A stretch of DNA of 64,000 nucleotides, taken from CAWFXC01 sp963819735 (GTDB lineage: Bacteria > Actinomycetota > Acidimicrobiia > IMCC26256 > DASPTH01). Location of the stretch: contig CAWFXC010000001.1 of NCBI GenBank assembly GCA_963819735.1, forward strand, positions 1,302,001 to 1,366,000, read 5' to 3'. Positions 1 through 8,652 of this stretch are shown here, in pieces; the first letter of the stretch is position 1; the number at the start of each line of letters is the position of its first letter. The position numbers and the translations under genes were made by a program. Under the pieces are notes generated by a model. That model was not told the origin of the DNA. It saw only the letters and a list, made by a program, of their open reading frames with translations, and searched no databases.

Positions 1-106
1 ACCGCGCCAGGCAGTGGACCCGGTGACCGGCCGCCAGCAGCTCGGGGACGAGACGCCCGCCGATGTACCCGGACGCGCCGGTCACGAGCACGGTGCGGAG
101 AGTCAT
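1..106 (-). CDS. NAD(P)-binding epimerase/SDR-like protein (5' end only)
   Basis: Only the first 35 codons lie in the window; the gene runs off the left edge. The ATG is at 106-104. Reading MTLRTVLVTGASGYIGGRLV, it shows the Rossmann dinucleotide-binding motif TGASGYIGG of extended or atypical short-chain dehydrogenases (NAD-dependent epimerase, NmrA-like), followed by a hydrophobic helix. Substrate and exact family cannot be told from this fragment. It is divergent from the HtrA gene, with a 245-base gap that carries a perfect inverted repeat at 182-200. Confidence 0.8.
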   Translation of the reverse strand, partial: MTLRTVLVTGASGYIGGRLVPELLAAGHRVHCLAR

Positions 107-181
107 GCGGGCTTCTTACCCAATCGTTCCCGTTGCACGCACGGCCGGCCGATGTACCGTTCGCGCCCGAATCGCGCGATA

Positions 182-200
182 CCTGAGAGGGGCTCTCAGG
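182..200. promoter_or_regulatory. Inverted repeat between divergent genes (candidate operator)
   Basis: CCTGAGAG-GGG-CTCTCAGG is a perfect 8-bp dyad with a 3-base spacer, midway between the divergent SDR-like and HtrA genes. Its position suits an operator serving either promoter. It could instead act as a hairpin in the HtrA leader. No regulator for it is identifiable in the window. Confidence 0.4.
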
Positions 201-351
201 AAGCCGGGCACGGACCCCGGCCGACCGGCGTTACCACGGGTATGTGCGACAACCCGCGCGTGCCGGTGAAGAGCGAACAGCTTCCTCTCAGCTTTGTTTG
301 GGCATTCTCACATCACCGGGTCATCCTCCCACTCGGTAAGGAGCAATGAAG

Positions 352-1701
352 ATGTCGACATTCGGCGAACCCCCCTACGGCGAGCCCCCCGCCGGCACAC
401 CGGGCTACGGCGCGCCCACCGCCGGCCCGCCCGTCGCCGGCGCACCCCAGAGCACGCCGGAGACTCCTCCCCGCCGGCCCGCACCCAAGCGCCGCGGCCG
501 CATCGCGGCCGCACTCGGTGTCGCGTGCTTCCTGACCTTCTCCGGCGCCGTAGGATACGCGCTCGGCGCCAACGGCGGAACGTCGTCGTCGGCCACGTCG
601 AGCCGGGCCTTCTTCCCGAGCCAGCAGCAGACGCCGTCGAACTCGAGCGGCCAGCAGCAGGGCAGCGGCAACCTCGACCAGTCGGCGGTGGCCACCAAGG
701 TCGAGCCGTCGATCGTGAACCTGACTACGACTCTCTCGAACGGTGAGGCCGCCGGCACCGGGATCATCATCTCGTCGTCGGGCCTCGTGCTCACCAACAA
801 CCACGTGATCGCCGAATCGAACTCGCTCCAGGTCGAGCTCCCCAACGGCGACACCAAGACGGGCAAGGTCCTCGGCTACGACAAGACCGACGACGTCGCG
901 CTCGTCCAGATCGAGGACGTGTCGGGCCTGCAGGCCGCCAACCTCGGCGACTCTTCGAGCCTCTCGGTCGGTGACCCGGTCCTCGCCCTCGGCAACGCGG
1001 GCGGCAAGGGCGGAACGCCCAGCACCGCCGCCGGTTCCGTGACCGCGCTGAACCAGCAGATCACCGCGTCCGACCAGGACGGCAGCGACGCCGAGACCCT
1101 GAACGGCCTGATCCAGACCGACGCCAACATCCAGCCCGGCGATTCGGGCGGCCCGCTCGTGAACGCCAACGGCGAGGTGGTCGGTATGGACGCCGCCGCC
1201 TCGAGCAGCAACGGCAGCGGTGGCTTCGGTTCGTTCAACCAGTCGTCAGGCCAGAACGAGGGCTACGCGATCCCGATCGAGAACGCCCTGGCCATCGCCA
1301 AGAAGATCAACGACGGCAACGGCAGCACGAAGATCCACATCGGTGGTGACCGTGCGGTCCTCGGCGTGCAGGTCTCGGCCGACTCGAGCGCGAACGGTTC
1401 CAGTGGATCCAACGGTGGCTTCGGTGGATTCGGTGGGAACAGCGGCTCCAACGACAACGGTTCGTCGACCGCGGGTGCCAACGTGGTCGGCGTCCAGTCG
1501 GGATCCGGAGCCGCTTCCGCGGGGATCCAGCAGGGTGACGTGATCACCGGCGTCGACAACAACACCATCTCGTCGGCCACCGACCTCACCAACACGATGA
1601 CCGCCTACAAGTCGGGCGACTCGGTGACCGTCACGTGGATCGACTCCTCGGGGTCGAGCCACCACGCATCGGTGAAGCTCGGATCAGGTCCCCCCGCCTG
1701 A
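352..1701 (+). CDS. Membrane-anchored HtrA/DegP-family serine protease with PDZ domain
   Basis: A 449-residue S1C protease. In order: a Pro/Gly-rich cytoplasmic tail (residues 1-47), one membrane anchor (about 51-73), a Ser/Gln-rich linker, a trypsin-like domain and a C-terminal PDZ domain (about 355-447). The catalytic triad is visible as His151 (TNNHVI), Asp181 (TDDVALV) and Ser265 (PGDSGGPL). Such proteins degrade or refold misfolded extracytoplasmic proteins; the active domain should lie outside the membrane. The linkers near 275-300 and 335-370 are unusually rich in Ser, Gly and Asn. Two ATGs lie in frame, 346 and 352. AAGGAG at 338-343 is 8 bases from the second and only 2 from the first, so 352 is chosen. 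A hairpin follows the stop. Confidence 0.95.
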   Translation: MSTFGEPPYGEPPAGTPGYGAPTAGPPVAGAPQSTPETPPRRPAPKRRGRIAAALGVACFLTFSGAVGYALGANGGTSSSATSSRAFFPSQQQTPSNSSGQQQGSGNLDQSAVATKVEPSIVNLTTTLSNGEAAGTGIIISSSGLVLTNNHVIAESNSLQVELPNGDTKTGKVLGYDKTDDVALVQIEDVSGLQAANLGDSSSLSVGDPVLALGNAGGKGGTPSTAAGSVTALNQQITASDQDGSDAETLNGLIQTDANIQPGDSGGPLVNANGEVVGMDAAASSSNGSGGFGSFNQSSGQNEGYAIPIENALAIAKKINDGNGSTKIHIGGDRAVLGVQVSADSSANGSSGSNGGFGGFGGNSGSNDNGSSTAGANVVGVQSGSGAASAGIQQGDVITGVDNNTISSATDLTNTMTAYKSGDSVTVTWIDSSGSSHHASVKLGSGPPA

Positions 1702-1704
1702 TCC

Positions 1705-1754
1705 GGGCGCAACCGTTGCGCCCGCCGGTGTCAGGTGCGAGGCTTCGGCCTCGC
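1705..1754 (+). terminator. Two tandem GC hairpins after the HtrA gene
   Basis: GGGCGCAA-CCG-TTGCGCCC (1705-1723) is a near-perfect stem just after the HtrA stop codon. It is followed by GCGAGGC-TTCG-GCCTCGC (1737-1754), a 7-bp stem with a UUCG tetraloop. Neither has a U tract, as is common for high-GC actinobacterial terminators. The next gene starts at 1777, so the second hairpin could also lie in its leader. Confidence 0.5.
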
Positions 1755-1776
1755 CGCACCGGTACGGGAGGCACGG

Positions 1777-2877
1777 ATGCGACACCGGTTTCTCGTTCCG
1801 TGGGTGCTGGCGGCCGTGGCCTTCGTGGCCACGGCCGCACCCGCGTCCGCCGTCGCGGGGGCGGCGGCAACGGCGACGAAGAGCGCGCGCAGCGCTGACT
1901 CGAACGATGATCGCAAGATCAGCATCAGCGGTGGCGTCGTCGTCGCCCGCGGCGAGACCATCACCGGTCCGGTGGTGTCAATCGACGGAACGGTGCTGGT
2001 CAACGGCACCGTCGACGACGACCTGCTCGTCGGCAACGGTGACCTGCGGATCAACGGTCGCGTCACCGGCGACGTGCTCGTGGCCCACGGCGACATCCAC
2101 ATCACCGGCCGGGTCGGCGGCGACGTGGTCGCGGTGTCGGGCCGGGTGATCGTCGACGACGGCGCGCACGTGGGTGGTGACGTCGTCTCGCGCTTCGCGC
2201 CCCGCGTCGCGGCGGGCACCGTCGCCGGCGACGTGAAGCGGGTCAACCTCGAGAACATCTTCACCGGGTTGATCGTCGCCTTCCTCGCGTTCCTCTGGAT
2301 CGCGGTGACGGTGTCGATCGCGATACTCGGTCTGCTGTTCGTGCTCATGTTCCCCCGCGCCGCCGAGATGTCGGCCGCGGCCGGGAAGCGGGTCGGGGCC
2401 TCGTTCGGTTGGGGTGCCCTCGTGGGCATCGTGGGCCCGCTCTTCGCGGCGCTCGTCCTCGTGACGGTCGTGGGGATTCCTCTCGGGGTCGGGATGGTCT
2501 CGGCGCTCAACGTGCTCGCGCCGTTGGGCTACGTCACCACCGCGCTGGTGATCGGGCGGCTGTGGGTCAAGGGACGCACACCGAAGCGCACCGTCGGCGC
2601 GTTCTTCGCCGGGTTCGGGGTGCTGCGCCTGGTCGCGCTCGTTCCCGGCGTCGGCTTCGTGGTGTGGCTGGTCGCCTGCATCTACGGCCTGGGTGCGCTG
2701 TCGATCGCGGCGTGGCACGGAGGCCACGCCACCGGACCCAGCACGCCAGGGGCCGCGGCACCCGAACCCGCGGCGCCCGAACCCGCGGCCGCGCCGACGC
2801 CGACGGACACCGCCACCACGACCGACGCCGCCGCGCCGGCGACGACCACGAATTGGACCGACTCGCCGGACGGGTGA
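1777..2877 (+). CDS. Secreted/membrane protein with bactofilin-like beta repeats and C-terminal TM region
   Basis: 366 residues. The ATG at 1777 is preceded by GGGAGG and opens a signal peptide (hydrophobic core LAAVAFVATAAP, AXA-like cleavage site near 24-26). Residues about 45-170 are short repeats such as GTVDDDLLVGNGDLRINGRV and GDVLVAHGDIHITGRV. This is the pattern of a right-handed beta-helix as in bactofilin or polymer-forming proteins. Four or so hydrophobic segments follow, then a Pro/Ala/Thr-rich tail. The combination suggests a surface-exposed oligomerising domain anchored in the membrane. Function is unknown; an in-frame GTG at 1735 is rejected because it would bury the signal peptide. 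Confidence 0.75.
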   Translation: MRHRFLVPWVLAAVAFVATAAPASAVAGAAATATKSARSADSNDDRKISISGGVVVARGETITGPVVSIDGTVLVNGTVDDDLLVGNGDLRINGRVTGDVLVAHGDIHITGRVGGDVVAVSGRVIVDDGAHVGGDVVSRFAPRVAAGTVAGDVKRVNLENIFTGLIVAFLAFLWIAVTVSIAILGLLFVLMFPRAAEMSAAAGKRVGASFGWGALVGIVGPLFAALVLVTVVGIPLGVGMVSALNVLAPLGYVTTALVIGRLWVKGRTPKRTVGAFFAGFGVLRLVALVPGVGFVVWLVACIYGLGALSIAAWHGGHATGPSTPGAAAPEPAAPEPAAAPTPTDTATTTDAAAPATTTNWTDSPDG

Positions 2878-2927
2878 CATCGTCGCCGGCGACGCACGCG
2901 ATCCCGCGGCGCGAGAGGTGAAGACGA

Positions 2928-3254
2928 TTGCCCAGCTCCAATGAACCCGGCGAACGATCCCTGCTGACCATCCTGGAAGCGTTCCGCGCCGACGGCTTCG
3001 GCGGCGACTTCCATTCCCGCCCCGGTGGCCTGGTCGAATGCGGGCGCTGCCACGACACGCACCCCGCCGAGTCGCTGGAACTGCACGCACTCGAACGGCT
3101 CGAAGGCGACTCCGACCCGTCGGAGATGCTCGCGGTCTGCGCGATCGTCTGCCCGAGCTGCGGGACCCGGGGCACGCTCGTGCTCACCTTCGGGCCCGAA
3201 GCGACCCCGGAGGACAACGAGGTGCTGGCCAAGCTCGAAGACATGCGGCGGTAG
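2928..3254 (+). CDS. Small zinc-ribbon protein, function unknown
   Basis: 108 residues from a TTG start at 2928, preceded by GAGAGGTG. Two knuckles, CGRCH and CPSC, about 35 residues apart, form a likely zinc ribbon. The rest is acidic and has no membrane segment. The gene follows the beta-repeat membrane protein by 50 bases on the same strand and could be co-transcribed. I do not recognise the family beyond its zinc-binding pattern. Confidence 0.7.
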   Translation: MPSSNEPGERSLLTILEAFRADGFGGDFHSRPGGLVECGRCHDTHPAESLELHALERLEGDSDPSEMLAVCAIVCPSCGTRGTLVLTFGPEATPEDNEVLAKLEDMRR

Positions 3255-3285
3255 ACGCACCTCCGCCCGGCGGGCAACCAGTGCA

Positions 3286-3310
3286 GTATGCAATACTTGC
3301 AGTGTGCAAG
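3286..3310. promoter_or_regulatory. Overlapping palindromes over the MarR start codon (auto-operator)
   Basis: GTAT-GCA-ATAC (3286-3296) is immediately followed by CTTGCA-GTG-TGCAAG (3296-3310), both perfect dyads. The second contains the GTG start codon of the MarR-like gene at 3304, and the first sits at the expected -10 position (AATACT at 3292-3297). MarR proteins bind such short palindromes in their own promoters, so this is probably the autoregulatory site. Confidence 0.55.
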
Positions 3311-3510
3311 ACTCCGCTACCGACGTCGTCGACGCCATCCTCCGGGCGTCGCGCGTGCTCATGGCGGTCGCGGCCCGGTCTCTGAGCGCGGTCGATCACG
3401 ACGTCACGCTGCCGCAGTTCCGCGCCGTGGTGGTGCTGGCCCAACGCGGACCGCAACGACCCAGCAACCTGGCCGACGCGCTCGGCGTCCACCCGTCGAC
3501 GATCACGCGG
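3304..3510 (+). pseudogene. Truncated MarR-family regulator
   Basis: From GTG 3304 about 69 codons match the first half of a MarR regulator: the N-terminal dimerisation helix and the first helices of the winged helix (LPQFRAVVVLAQRG, NLADALGVHPSTITR). The recognition helix, the wing and the last helix are missing. The frame runs on to 3579 as proline-rich non-homologous sequence. In the next frame, from about 3513, a chloride-channel tail begins. The regulator cannot fold normally, so this is a deletion fusion or an assembly join. Its operator-like palindromes remain intact. Confidence 0.65.
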
Positions 3511-3512
3511 CC

Positions 3513-3689
3513 GAGACCACCGGACGGCCCGGATTCGTCGTGCCCGGTCTGCTCGCCGCGGTCGCCGCCTCGCTCGTGATGGGCCGGGCCTCGGTCACCA
3601 CCTACCAGCGCAGCACGACCGGGCCCGATCCGAGCGCAACCGGCACCGGCGACGATGACGCGACGGGAGCGAATCCGACCCGGGAGTGA
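3513..3689 (+). pseudogene. C-terminal fragment of a CLC-type chloride channel (tentative)
   Basis: This frame, different from the MarR fragment, reads ETTGRPGFVVPGLLAAVAA and then SLVMGRASVTTYQRS before an acidic Thr/Gly-rich tail and a TGA at 3687-3689. The Pro-rich helix followed by GRxSVxxYQR resembles the last membrane helix and end of ClC voltage-gated chloride channels or Cl-/H+ antiporters. No other part of such a gene is present upstream. I infer a remnant fused to the MarR fragment by deletion; the family call rests on this short motif alone. Confidence 0.4.
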
Positions 3690-3713
3690 CCGACCCCGAG
3701 AACGCAGCCGTGC

Positions 3714-5541
3714 TCAGCGGGCGGCGGGTAAGCCCGCTTCGGCGCGGGCGATGGCCAGCGCGGCGTGGATCAGGCCGATGTGCGTGAACGCCTGGGGGAA
3801 GTTGCCGAGGAGCTCGCCGGTCGAGGGGTCGACCTCTTCCGAAAGCAGGCCGAGATCGTTGGCGCAGCCGGCCATGTGGTCGAACAGCGTGCGAGCACGT
3901 TCGACGTCGCCCGCGAGCGCCATGCACTCGGCGAGCCAGAAGGTGCAGATGCCGAACGTGCCCTCGCCACCGGGGAGGCCGTCCTCGTTCAGGTAGCGGT
4001 AGGCGAAGCCGCGGTCGTCGGTGAGCCGATCGGCGATCGCGTCGATGGTGGCCCGCATGCGCGGATCCGCCGCGGGAAGGAACCCCACCAACGGCATCAT
4101 CAACACCGACGCGTCGAGATCGTCGCGGCCGAATGCCTGCGTGTACGCGCCGGCGACGTCGCTCCACCCCCGCTCGAGAATCGCGGCGCGCAGTTGATCG
4201 CGGTGATCAGCCCACCGCGCGACTCGCTCGGGCGGCGCGCCGAGGACGTCGGCGAGCTGCACCGCACGATCGAGCGCGACCCAGTTCATCAGCTTGGAGT
4301 AGAGGAAGTGGCCGGCCCCGCCGCGCACCTCCCAGATGCCTTCGTCGATGTCCATCCAGCGCCGCACCGCGCGGTCGGCGACGTCGGCGAGGAATGCCCC
4401 GAGCTCGGCGTCGATCACGAGGCCCAGCTCAGACACCTGGCGCGCCGCGTCGAGCAACTCGCCGTACACGTCGAGTTGGGTCTGATCCCACGCGCCGTTG
4501 CCGATCCGCACCGGACGGCTCCCGCGATGACCCGACATCGTGGTGAGCTCGTGCTCGGGGATGAACCGTTCGCCACGGATGCCGTACATGATCTGGAGCC
4601 CCTGACCACTGGCCAGGCTGCCCGCGGCCGCGACGGCGAAGAAGTTGAAGAACGACGACGCTTCGAACCCGCAGCCGCTCGCCGCGAGCGCGCCCATCGT
4701 GAAGCTGGCGTCGCGTACCCAGGTGTACCGGTAGTCCCAGTTGCGCACCCCCCCGATCTCTTCCGGGAGCGAGGTCGTGGGCGCGGCGACGATCGCCCCG
4801 GTCGGCGCGAAGTTCAGCGCGCGCGAAGACGAGCGCGCTGCGCCGCAACAACGCGCGGTGCGTTCCCTCGTAGCCGCTGAGCTTCGCGGCCCACGACTGC
4901 CAGCCCGCGACACTGATGCCGAAGGCGTCGTACACCTCGGCGGGTGACGGCATGGGCACGGGGTCGCGCCAGGGATCACTGACGTGGAGCGCGAAGCCGA
5001 AGCGTTTCCCGGCCGGCACGGTGAGCATCGCCCGCAGGCGCGCGCCGTCGACCTCGAGGGGCGCATCGGCGGCGACGGTCACGGTGATGGGGCCACCGCG
5101 CGTCCGCCAGAGTCCGGGGGCGACCTCGGTGACGAGCGGGGTCACCAGCCCGAACTCGGGACGGACCACGAGCTCGACGTCGACGTCGACCGTGCCGTCG
5201 ACCCCTTCGACGATGCGGTACAGCGCGGCCGGAGAGTGACGGCCGATGTCGTTGACCCGGTCGTCGGGATGCAGCGGCATGAAGTCGGTGACCGCGACCG
5301 CACCAGCGGCGGTCCGCAACTCCGTGCGGAGGACCATCGTGTCTTCGACGTACGCGCGCGTCGAGGTGGAGGCCTCACGGGTACGGATGCTCCAGGAGCC
5401 GCCTGGCTCACCGAGGATGCGGGCGAACATGGCGGGCGAGTCGAAGCTCGGCAGGCACGCCCAGTCGATCGATCCGTTGCGGCTCACCAGGGCGGATCCC
5501 TGGCAGTTCGAGAGCAACCCGTAGTCGGCAATCGCTTCCAT
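3714..5541 (-). CDS. Glycoside hydrolase family 15 (glucoamylase/trehalase-like), frameshifted
   Basis: The N-terminal part (5541 down to about 4826) opens MEAIADYGLLSNCQGSALVS, with the GH15 hallmark RNGSIDWACLPSFDSPA. The (alpha/alpha)6 catalytic barrel continues in another frame to the stop at 3714, with GGVRNWDYRYTWVRDASF, the acid-residue motif GIWEVRG and a C-terminal FPQAFTHIGLI. About 605 residues when joined, normal for the family. These enzymes hydrolyse terminal alpha-glucosidic bonds in maltodextrin or trehalose in the cytoplasm. The frames meet in GCGCGCGCG at 4817-4825; adding one CG restores RSALVFARALNFAPTG. No convincing ribosome-binding site is seen. Confidence 0.85.
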
Positions 5542-5570
5542 CGCCGGCCGTCACCGATCCCGGGCGGGCA

Positions 5571-5873
5571 CTACTCGGGCTCCGGGGCCGGGCGCACGAC
5601 ACCCACCTCGAAGAGCTGCTCGACGAGCTGCTCGAGCAGCTCGCCGACGTCGCCTCCCGCGGCGGGAACGCCGGCGTTGGACAGGTCCGACAGAGTGGCC
5701 ACCATCGCTTCGACGCTCCGCTCCTCGGCGAGAAGCTCCCACACTACGGGTGCGAGGCCGGTGAGGACGCGAGGCGCGTCGCGCCCGGGGGCCACGAGCA
5801 CGACCGCGTCGAGCGAACGGCGCCACAGCACGTGCGGGCTGCGCTGCCAACGGGACTCCGGCGCCAACTTCAC
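5571..5873 (-). CDS. PqqD-like small protein
   Basis: 100 residues from GTG 5873, preceded by GGAGGGAG. It overlaps the upstream nucleotidyltransferase stop by GTGA, so the two are translationally coupled. It has the PqqD/winged-helix look: an N-terminal strand region (RSLDAVVLVAPG), a helix with LTGLAPVVWELL, and a C-terminal LLEQLVEQLFEVGVV. PqqD proteins bind peptide substrates for radical-SAM enzymes, but stand-alone versions also occur in polysaccharide loci. No radical-SAM gene or precursor peptide is nearby, so its partner is unknown. Confidence 0.7.
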   Translation of the reverse strand: MKLAPESRWQRSPHVLWRRSLDAVVLVAPGRDAPRVLTGLAPVVWELLAEERSVEAMVATLSDLSNAGVPAAGGDVGELLEQLVEQLFEVGVVRPAPEPE

Positions 5874-6679
5874 CCCGCTCCCTCCTCGCCCTCGGCCCAC
5901 CGCACGATCGGAGGAACGGGGTCGAGCGCCAACCCGAGCGCTCTCCACGTGCCCGCGATCGCCCGGGCCAGCACCGGCTCGCACGCCCAGGCCCGGGCCA
6001 TGAGCAGCACGTCGATCAGGTTCGGCTGCTCCCGCACCACGAGCTGCGCGATGTCGCGCCGCGTCATCAGGCGAACGGCGCCACCGGCCGGATCGCTGCC
6101 CTCGTCATCGACGACGCGCGCGGCGCGGAGCAGCCGTTGCGGCATGGGCAGCGCGGCGAGCTCGTAGCCGGCGAGGGGAAACCGATACGGGGGTGCGAAC
6201 AGATCGCGCGTCTCGGCATCCGATCCTGCGGCCTCGCGGATCGCGACCCGATCGGGATCGAGCACCCGACCGACCGCCGTCGCGGCCGCGCGCTCCGTTC
6301 CGCTCGGCACGAGCACTTCGATCGCGCCGAGCACCCGGAGCTCCGGACGCCGGTACGCCGTGTGCGCGAGGTCCGCGCCGCCGAGCACGCGGCTCGCGAT
6401 GCCGGTTTGTGCCAGGGCCTCCAGTGCGAGCAGCAACGCCTGTTCACCTTCGACGTCGCGCGTGAACGCCGCCCGCAGCGCGGCTTCGGCGGCCGCGCGT
6501 TGGTCGACGGTGCTCGGCAGCGCGTCGTCGCGCAGCACCTCACCGAAGAGCCCGAGGATCCCGTGCTGCTCACACCGCGCGAGCAGCTCGTCGAAGTCGT
6601 CGTCGGGCAGCGGCGAGGCCGGCAGGGTGCGCCGCGACGGAAGACCGTACGCGGCCACGGCCGGGGCCAGGTCGCTCAT
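5870..6679 (-). CDS. Nucleotidyltransferase-family protein (NTP_transf_5-like), active site degenerate
   Basis: 269 residues resembling the uncharacterised nucleotidyltransferase family often found with PqqD and polysaccharide genes. The core motif that normally reads LKGxxLA...RxxGDxDLLV is seen as VLGGADLAHTAYRRPELRVL followed by GAIEVLV. The lysine and both catalytic aspartates are replaced. The protein is probably no longer a transferase and may be structural or regulatory. It is the first of a GTGA-coupled pair with the PqqD-like gene. The family assignment is by motif and context, not by search. Confidence 0.6.
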   Translation of the reverse strand: MSDLAPAVAAYGLPSRRTLPASPLPDDDFDELLARCEQHGILGLFGEVLRDDALPSTVDQRAAAEAALRAAFTRDVEGEQALLLALEALAQTGIASRVLGGADLAHTAYRRPELRVLGAIEVLVPSGTERAAATAVGRVLDPDRVAIREAAGSDAETRDLFAPPYRFPLAGYELAALPMPQRLLRAARVVDDEGSDPAGGAVRLMTRRDIAQLVVREQPNLIDVLLMARAWACEPVLARAIAGTWRALGLALDPVPPIVRWAEGEEGAG

Positions 6680-6703
6680 GCGCGACCCGGAGCGGGGACC
6701 GCC

Positions 6704-8548
6704 TCAGCTCGTGCGCGCGCCTTCACCGCCGGCACTGTAAACCGCGCTGAGTGATTCCTTCACGTGGCCGCACGGCCACGCGACGGCGACCACGACGCCG
6801 ACCGCCGCGCCGAACGCGAGCAGCGACCAGCCGTCGCTCAGGAACGTCATGCCCGGCGCGGCCAGCACGAGCGCGCACGCCGCGGCGCCCAGCACGAGCC
6901 AGTCGCGGGCGCGACGCCGGGGTGCGAAGCGCCATTGGCGCACGCCCGCCGCGGCCATCGCGCACGTGGCCGCCGCGCATGCCGTCGCCCACAGTGCGAG
7001 CGACTGGCCCGCCGAGCCTCCGACGGCGACCGCGAGGGTCGCACCACCGACTGCGGCAATCGATCCGGCGCCGAGCGCGGCGCGCGACCACCGCTGCGGT
7101 CGGAGCGAAGCCCACGGCCCGAGCACGCGGCTCCGCCACGGTGGAGCGCCCCAGATCGCCACCGCCGCGAGCGCGAGCGCAACTCCGATTGCGAACGGCA
7201 CGGCTCCGAGCGTCCCGCGTGCTTCCCAGAGGAAGGCCAGGCTCACCGCGGCGCCGATCGTCGGCGCGCACGAGAGCACGACCGCGGGCCGCCGGCCGCT
7301 CAGCAGGAGGAAGACCGCACCCCCGAGCAGCGCGGCCACCATCCCGCCGACCGATGCCCCACCGACCGATGCCCCTCGGCCCGGCGCCACGAGCTCTTCG
7401 ACCGCCGCCCCGATCACCGCGGCCACGGCCGCGACCGGTGCGGCGCGCCACCACGCGCGCCGGCCGGCCAACGCGCATGAGGTGATGGTCGAGATCACGG
7501 CGACGAGCGCGGCCGCGAGGTACCCGGCGTCGCCGGGCACGACGATCGCCGCCGTCACCACCGCGACGACAGCGAGCGCCGGTACCGGCGCGCGTGCATC
7601 GGTGCGACTCTCGACGCCGAGCAATACCCCGAGGGCCAGCACGAGCATGAGCGTCGACGGATCGGGGAACGGCAACACGAAGCCGAGGGTGACGATGGCG
7701 CTCGCGAGCGCGACCACGCCGATCGCGCCGCCGACGTCGACGCGCTTCCAGCCGCGGTGCCACGACACCTGCACGATCTCGGGGAGGAACGCGACCGGCG
7801 CGAGGAGGAGAAAGGTCGCCCACCAGCCGGCGTGACTGCCGACCACGCCGGCGGTGGCGCCGTAGAGCGCGAGGGGCAGTGCGAACGCGTTGCTCGGGAG
7901 CTGGTGGCGCGCCGCCTCCGCCGGCAACTCTCCCTGGAGGACGACGCGCGCAACTCCGAGTGCGGTGTCCATCAGCGAGTACGCGACCGCGGCCACCGCG
8001 GCCGCGGCGACGAGCCCCAGCCACGTCGCGCCCCAGTCGGCGGCCAATGGTTCGAACACCACCAGGCCGGTGAGGGCCGCGATTCCCCGGCTGCCGGAGA
8101 CGTAGGCCATCCGGCCGAACGCCTTGCGTTCCCAGCACTGCGCGGTGAGCGGCCCGACGAGCAGGGCGATCAGCAGCGGGCCGAGCCAGGGGGCGTCACC
8201 GCGGAACACGACGAACGTCGCGAACAGCACCGCCACCTCGGCGGTGACGCCAACCTCGTTGGCGAGCAGCATGAACCGGTTCATGTACAGCGCGACCAGG
8301 ACGGCGAACAGCAGCGATGCGCCCAACGAGGGCCTCGGCGAGCCGGCGATCACACCGCAGGCTCCGACCGCGAGGGCGACGGCGAGCGGCCCCCACGAGT
8401 ACCAGCGCACGAGCCTGGGTCCGCGACCGGCACGGTCGGGATCGGCGCGCTCGGGATCGGCGCGCTCGGGACGGGTGCGGTCAGCGCCGTCGAGCACGTG
8501 GGCGCGACGAGTACCGCCAATCCCGGTTACGCGCTCCTCGTTCTCCAC
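6704..8548 (-). CDS. Large polytopic membrane protein, function unknown
   Basis: 614 residues from GTG 8548 (a longer frame to 8686 reads as low-complexity Arg/Pro and is rejected). A hydrophilic, charged N-terminus of about 50 residues contains a PERADPERAD repeat. Then come roughly 14-16 hydrophobic segments with short loops, without recognisable catalytic motifs. The Ala/Val/Gly-rich helices and one WHRGWKRVDVGG loop are the only landmarks. Two in-frame 15-bp tandem repeats lie in the gene. It sits between a degenerate GGDEF gene and the nucleotidyltransferase/PqqD pair, all on the minus strand. It could be an envelope or glycan-related integral protein, but nothing in the sequence proves that. 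Confidence 0.6.
   Translation of the reverse strand: MENEERVTGIGGTRRAHVLDGADRTRPERADPERADPDRAGRGPRLVRWYSWGPLAVALAVGACGVIAGSPRPSLGASLLFAVLVALYMNRFMLLANEVGVTAEVAVLFATFVVFRGDAPWLGPLLIALLVGPLTAQCWERKAFGRMAYVSGSRGIAALTGLVVFEPLAADWGATWLGLVAAAAVAAVAYSLMDTALGVARVVLQGELPAEAARHQLPSNAFALPLALYGATAGVVGSHAGWWATFLLLAPVAFLPEIVQVSWHRGWKRVDVGGAIGVVALASAIVTLGFVLPFPDPSTLMLVLALGVLLGVESRTDARAPVPALAVVAVVTAAIVVPGDAGYLAAALVAVISTITSCALAGRRAWWRAAPVAAVAAVIGAAVEELVAPGRGASVGGASVGGMVAALLGGAVFLLLSGRRPAVVLSCAPTIGAAVSLAFLWEARGTLGAVPFAIGVALALAAVAIWGAPPWRSRVLGPWASLRPQRWSRAALGAGSIAAVGGATLAVAVGGSAGQSLALWATACAAATCAMAAAGVRQWRFAPRRRARDWLVLGAAACALVLAAPGMTFLSDGWSLLAFGAAVGVVVAVAWPCGHVKESLSAVYSAGGEGARTS
7346..7375. repeat. 15-bp in-frame tandem repeat (two copies)
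   Basis: CCGACCGATGCCCC occurs twice with a period of 15 bases, encoding GASVG twice in the membrane protein on the minus strand. Being a multiple of three, copy-number change would keep the frame. Confidence 0.7.
8441..8470. repeat. 15-bp in-frame tandem repeat (two copies)
   Basis: ATCGGCGCGCTCGGG is repeated exactly, back to back, and encodes the PERAD repeats in the cytoplasmic N-terminus of the membrane protein on the minus strand. It is a second independent 15-bp duplication in the same gene. Confidence 0.75.
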
Positions 8549-8652
8549 GGCTCTGCCCCCGTAGACCGGCCGAGCGGGCCGGCGACGCTTTTCTCGCTGA
8601 CCAGACGCCCGGGGGCCGGGCGCGTCACGCACGGCTTCCCTCAGGGAGCAAG

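Noticed and set aside
1978..3090. 370-codon minus-strand frame, Arg/Asp/His-rich
   Set aside because: Antisense to the beta-repeat membrane protein, with no domain.
7346..8470. CRISPR-like repeats
   Set aside because: Only two direct copies of 15 bp without spacers and inside a coding gene.
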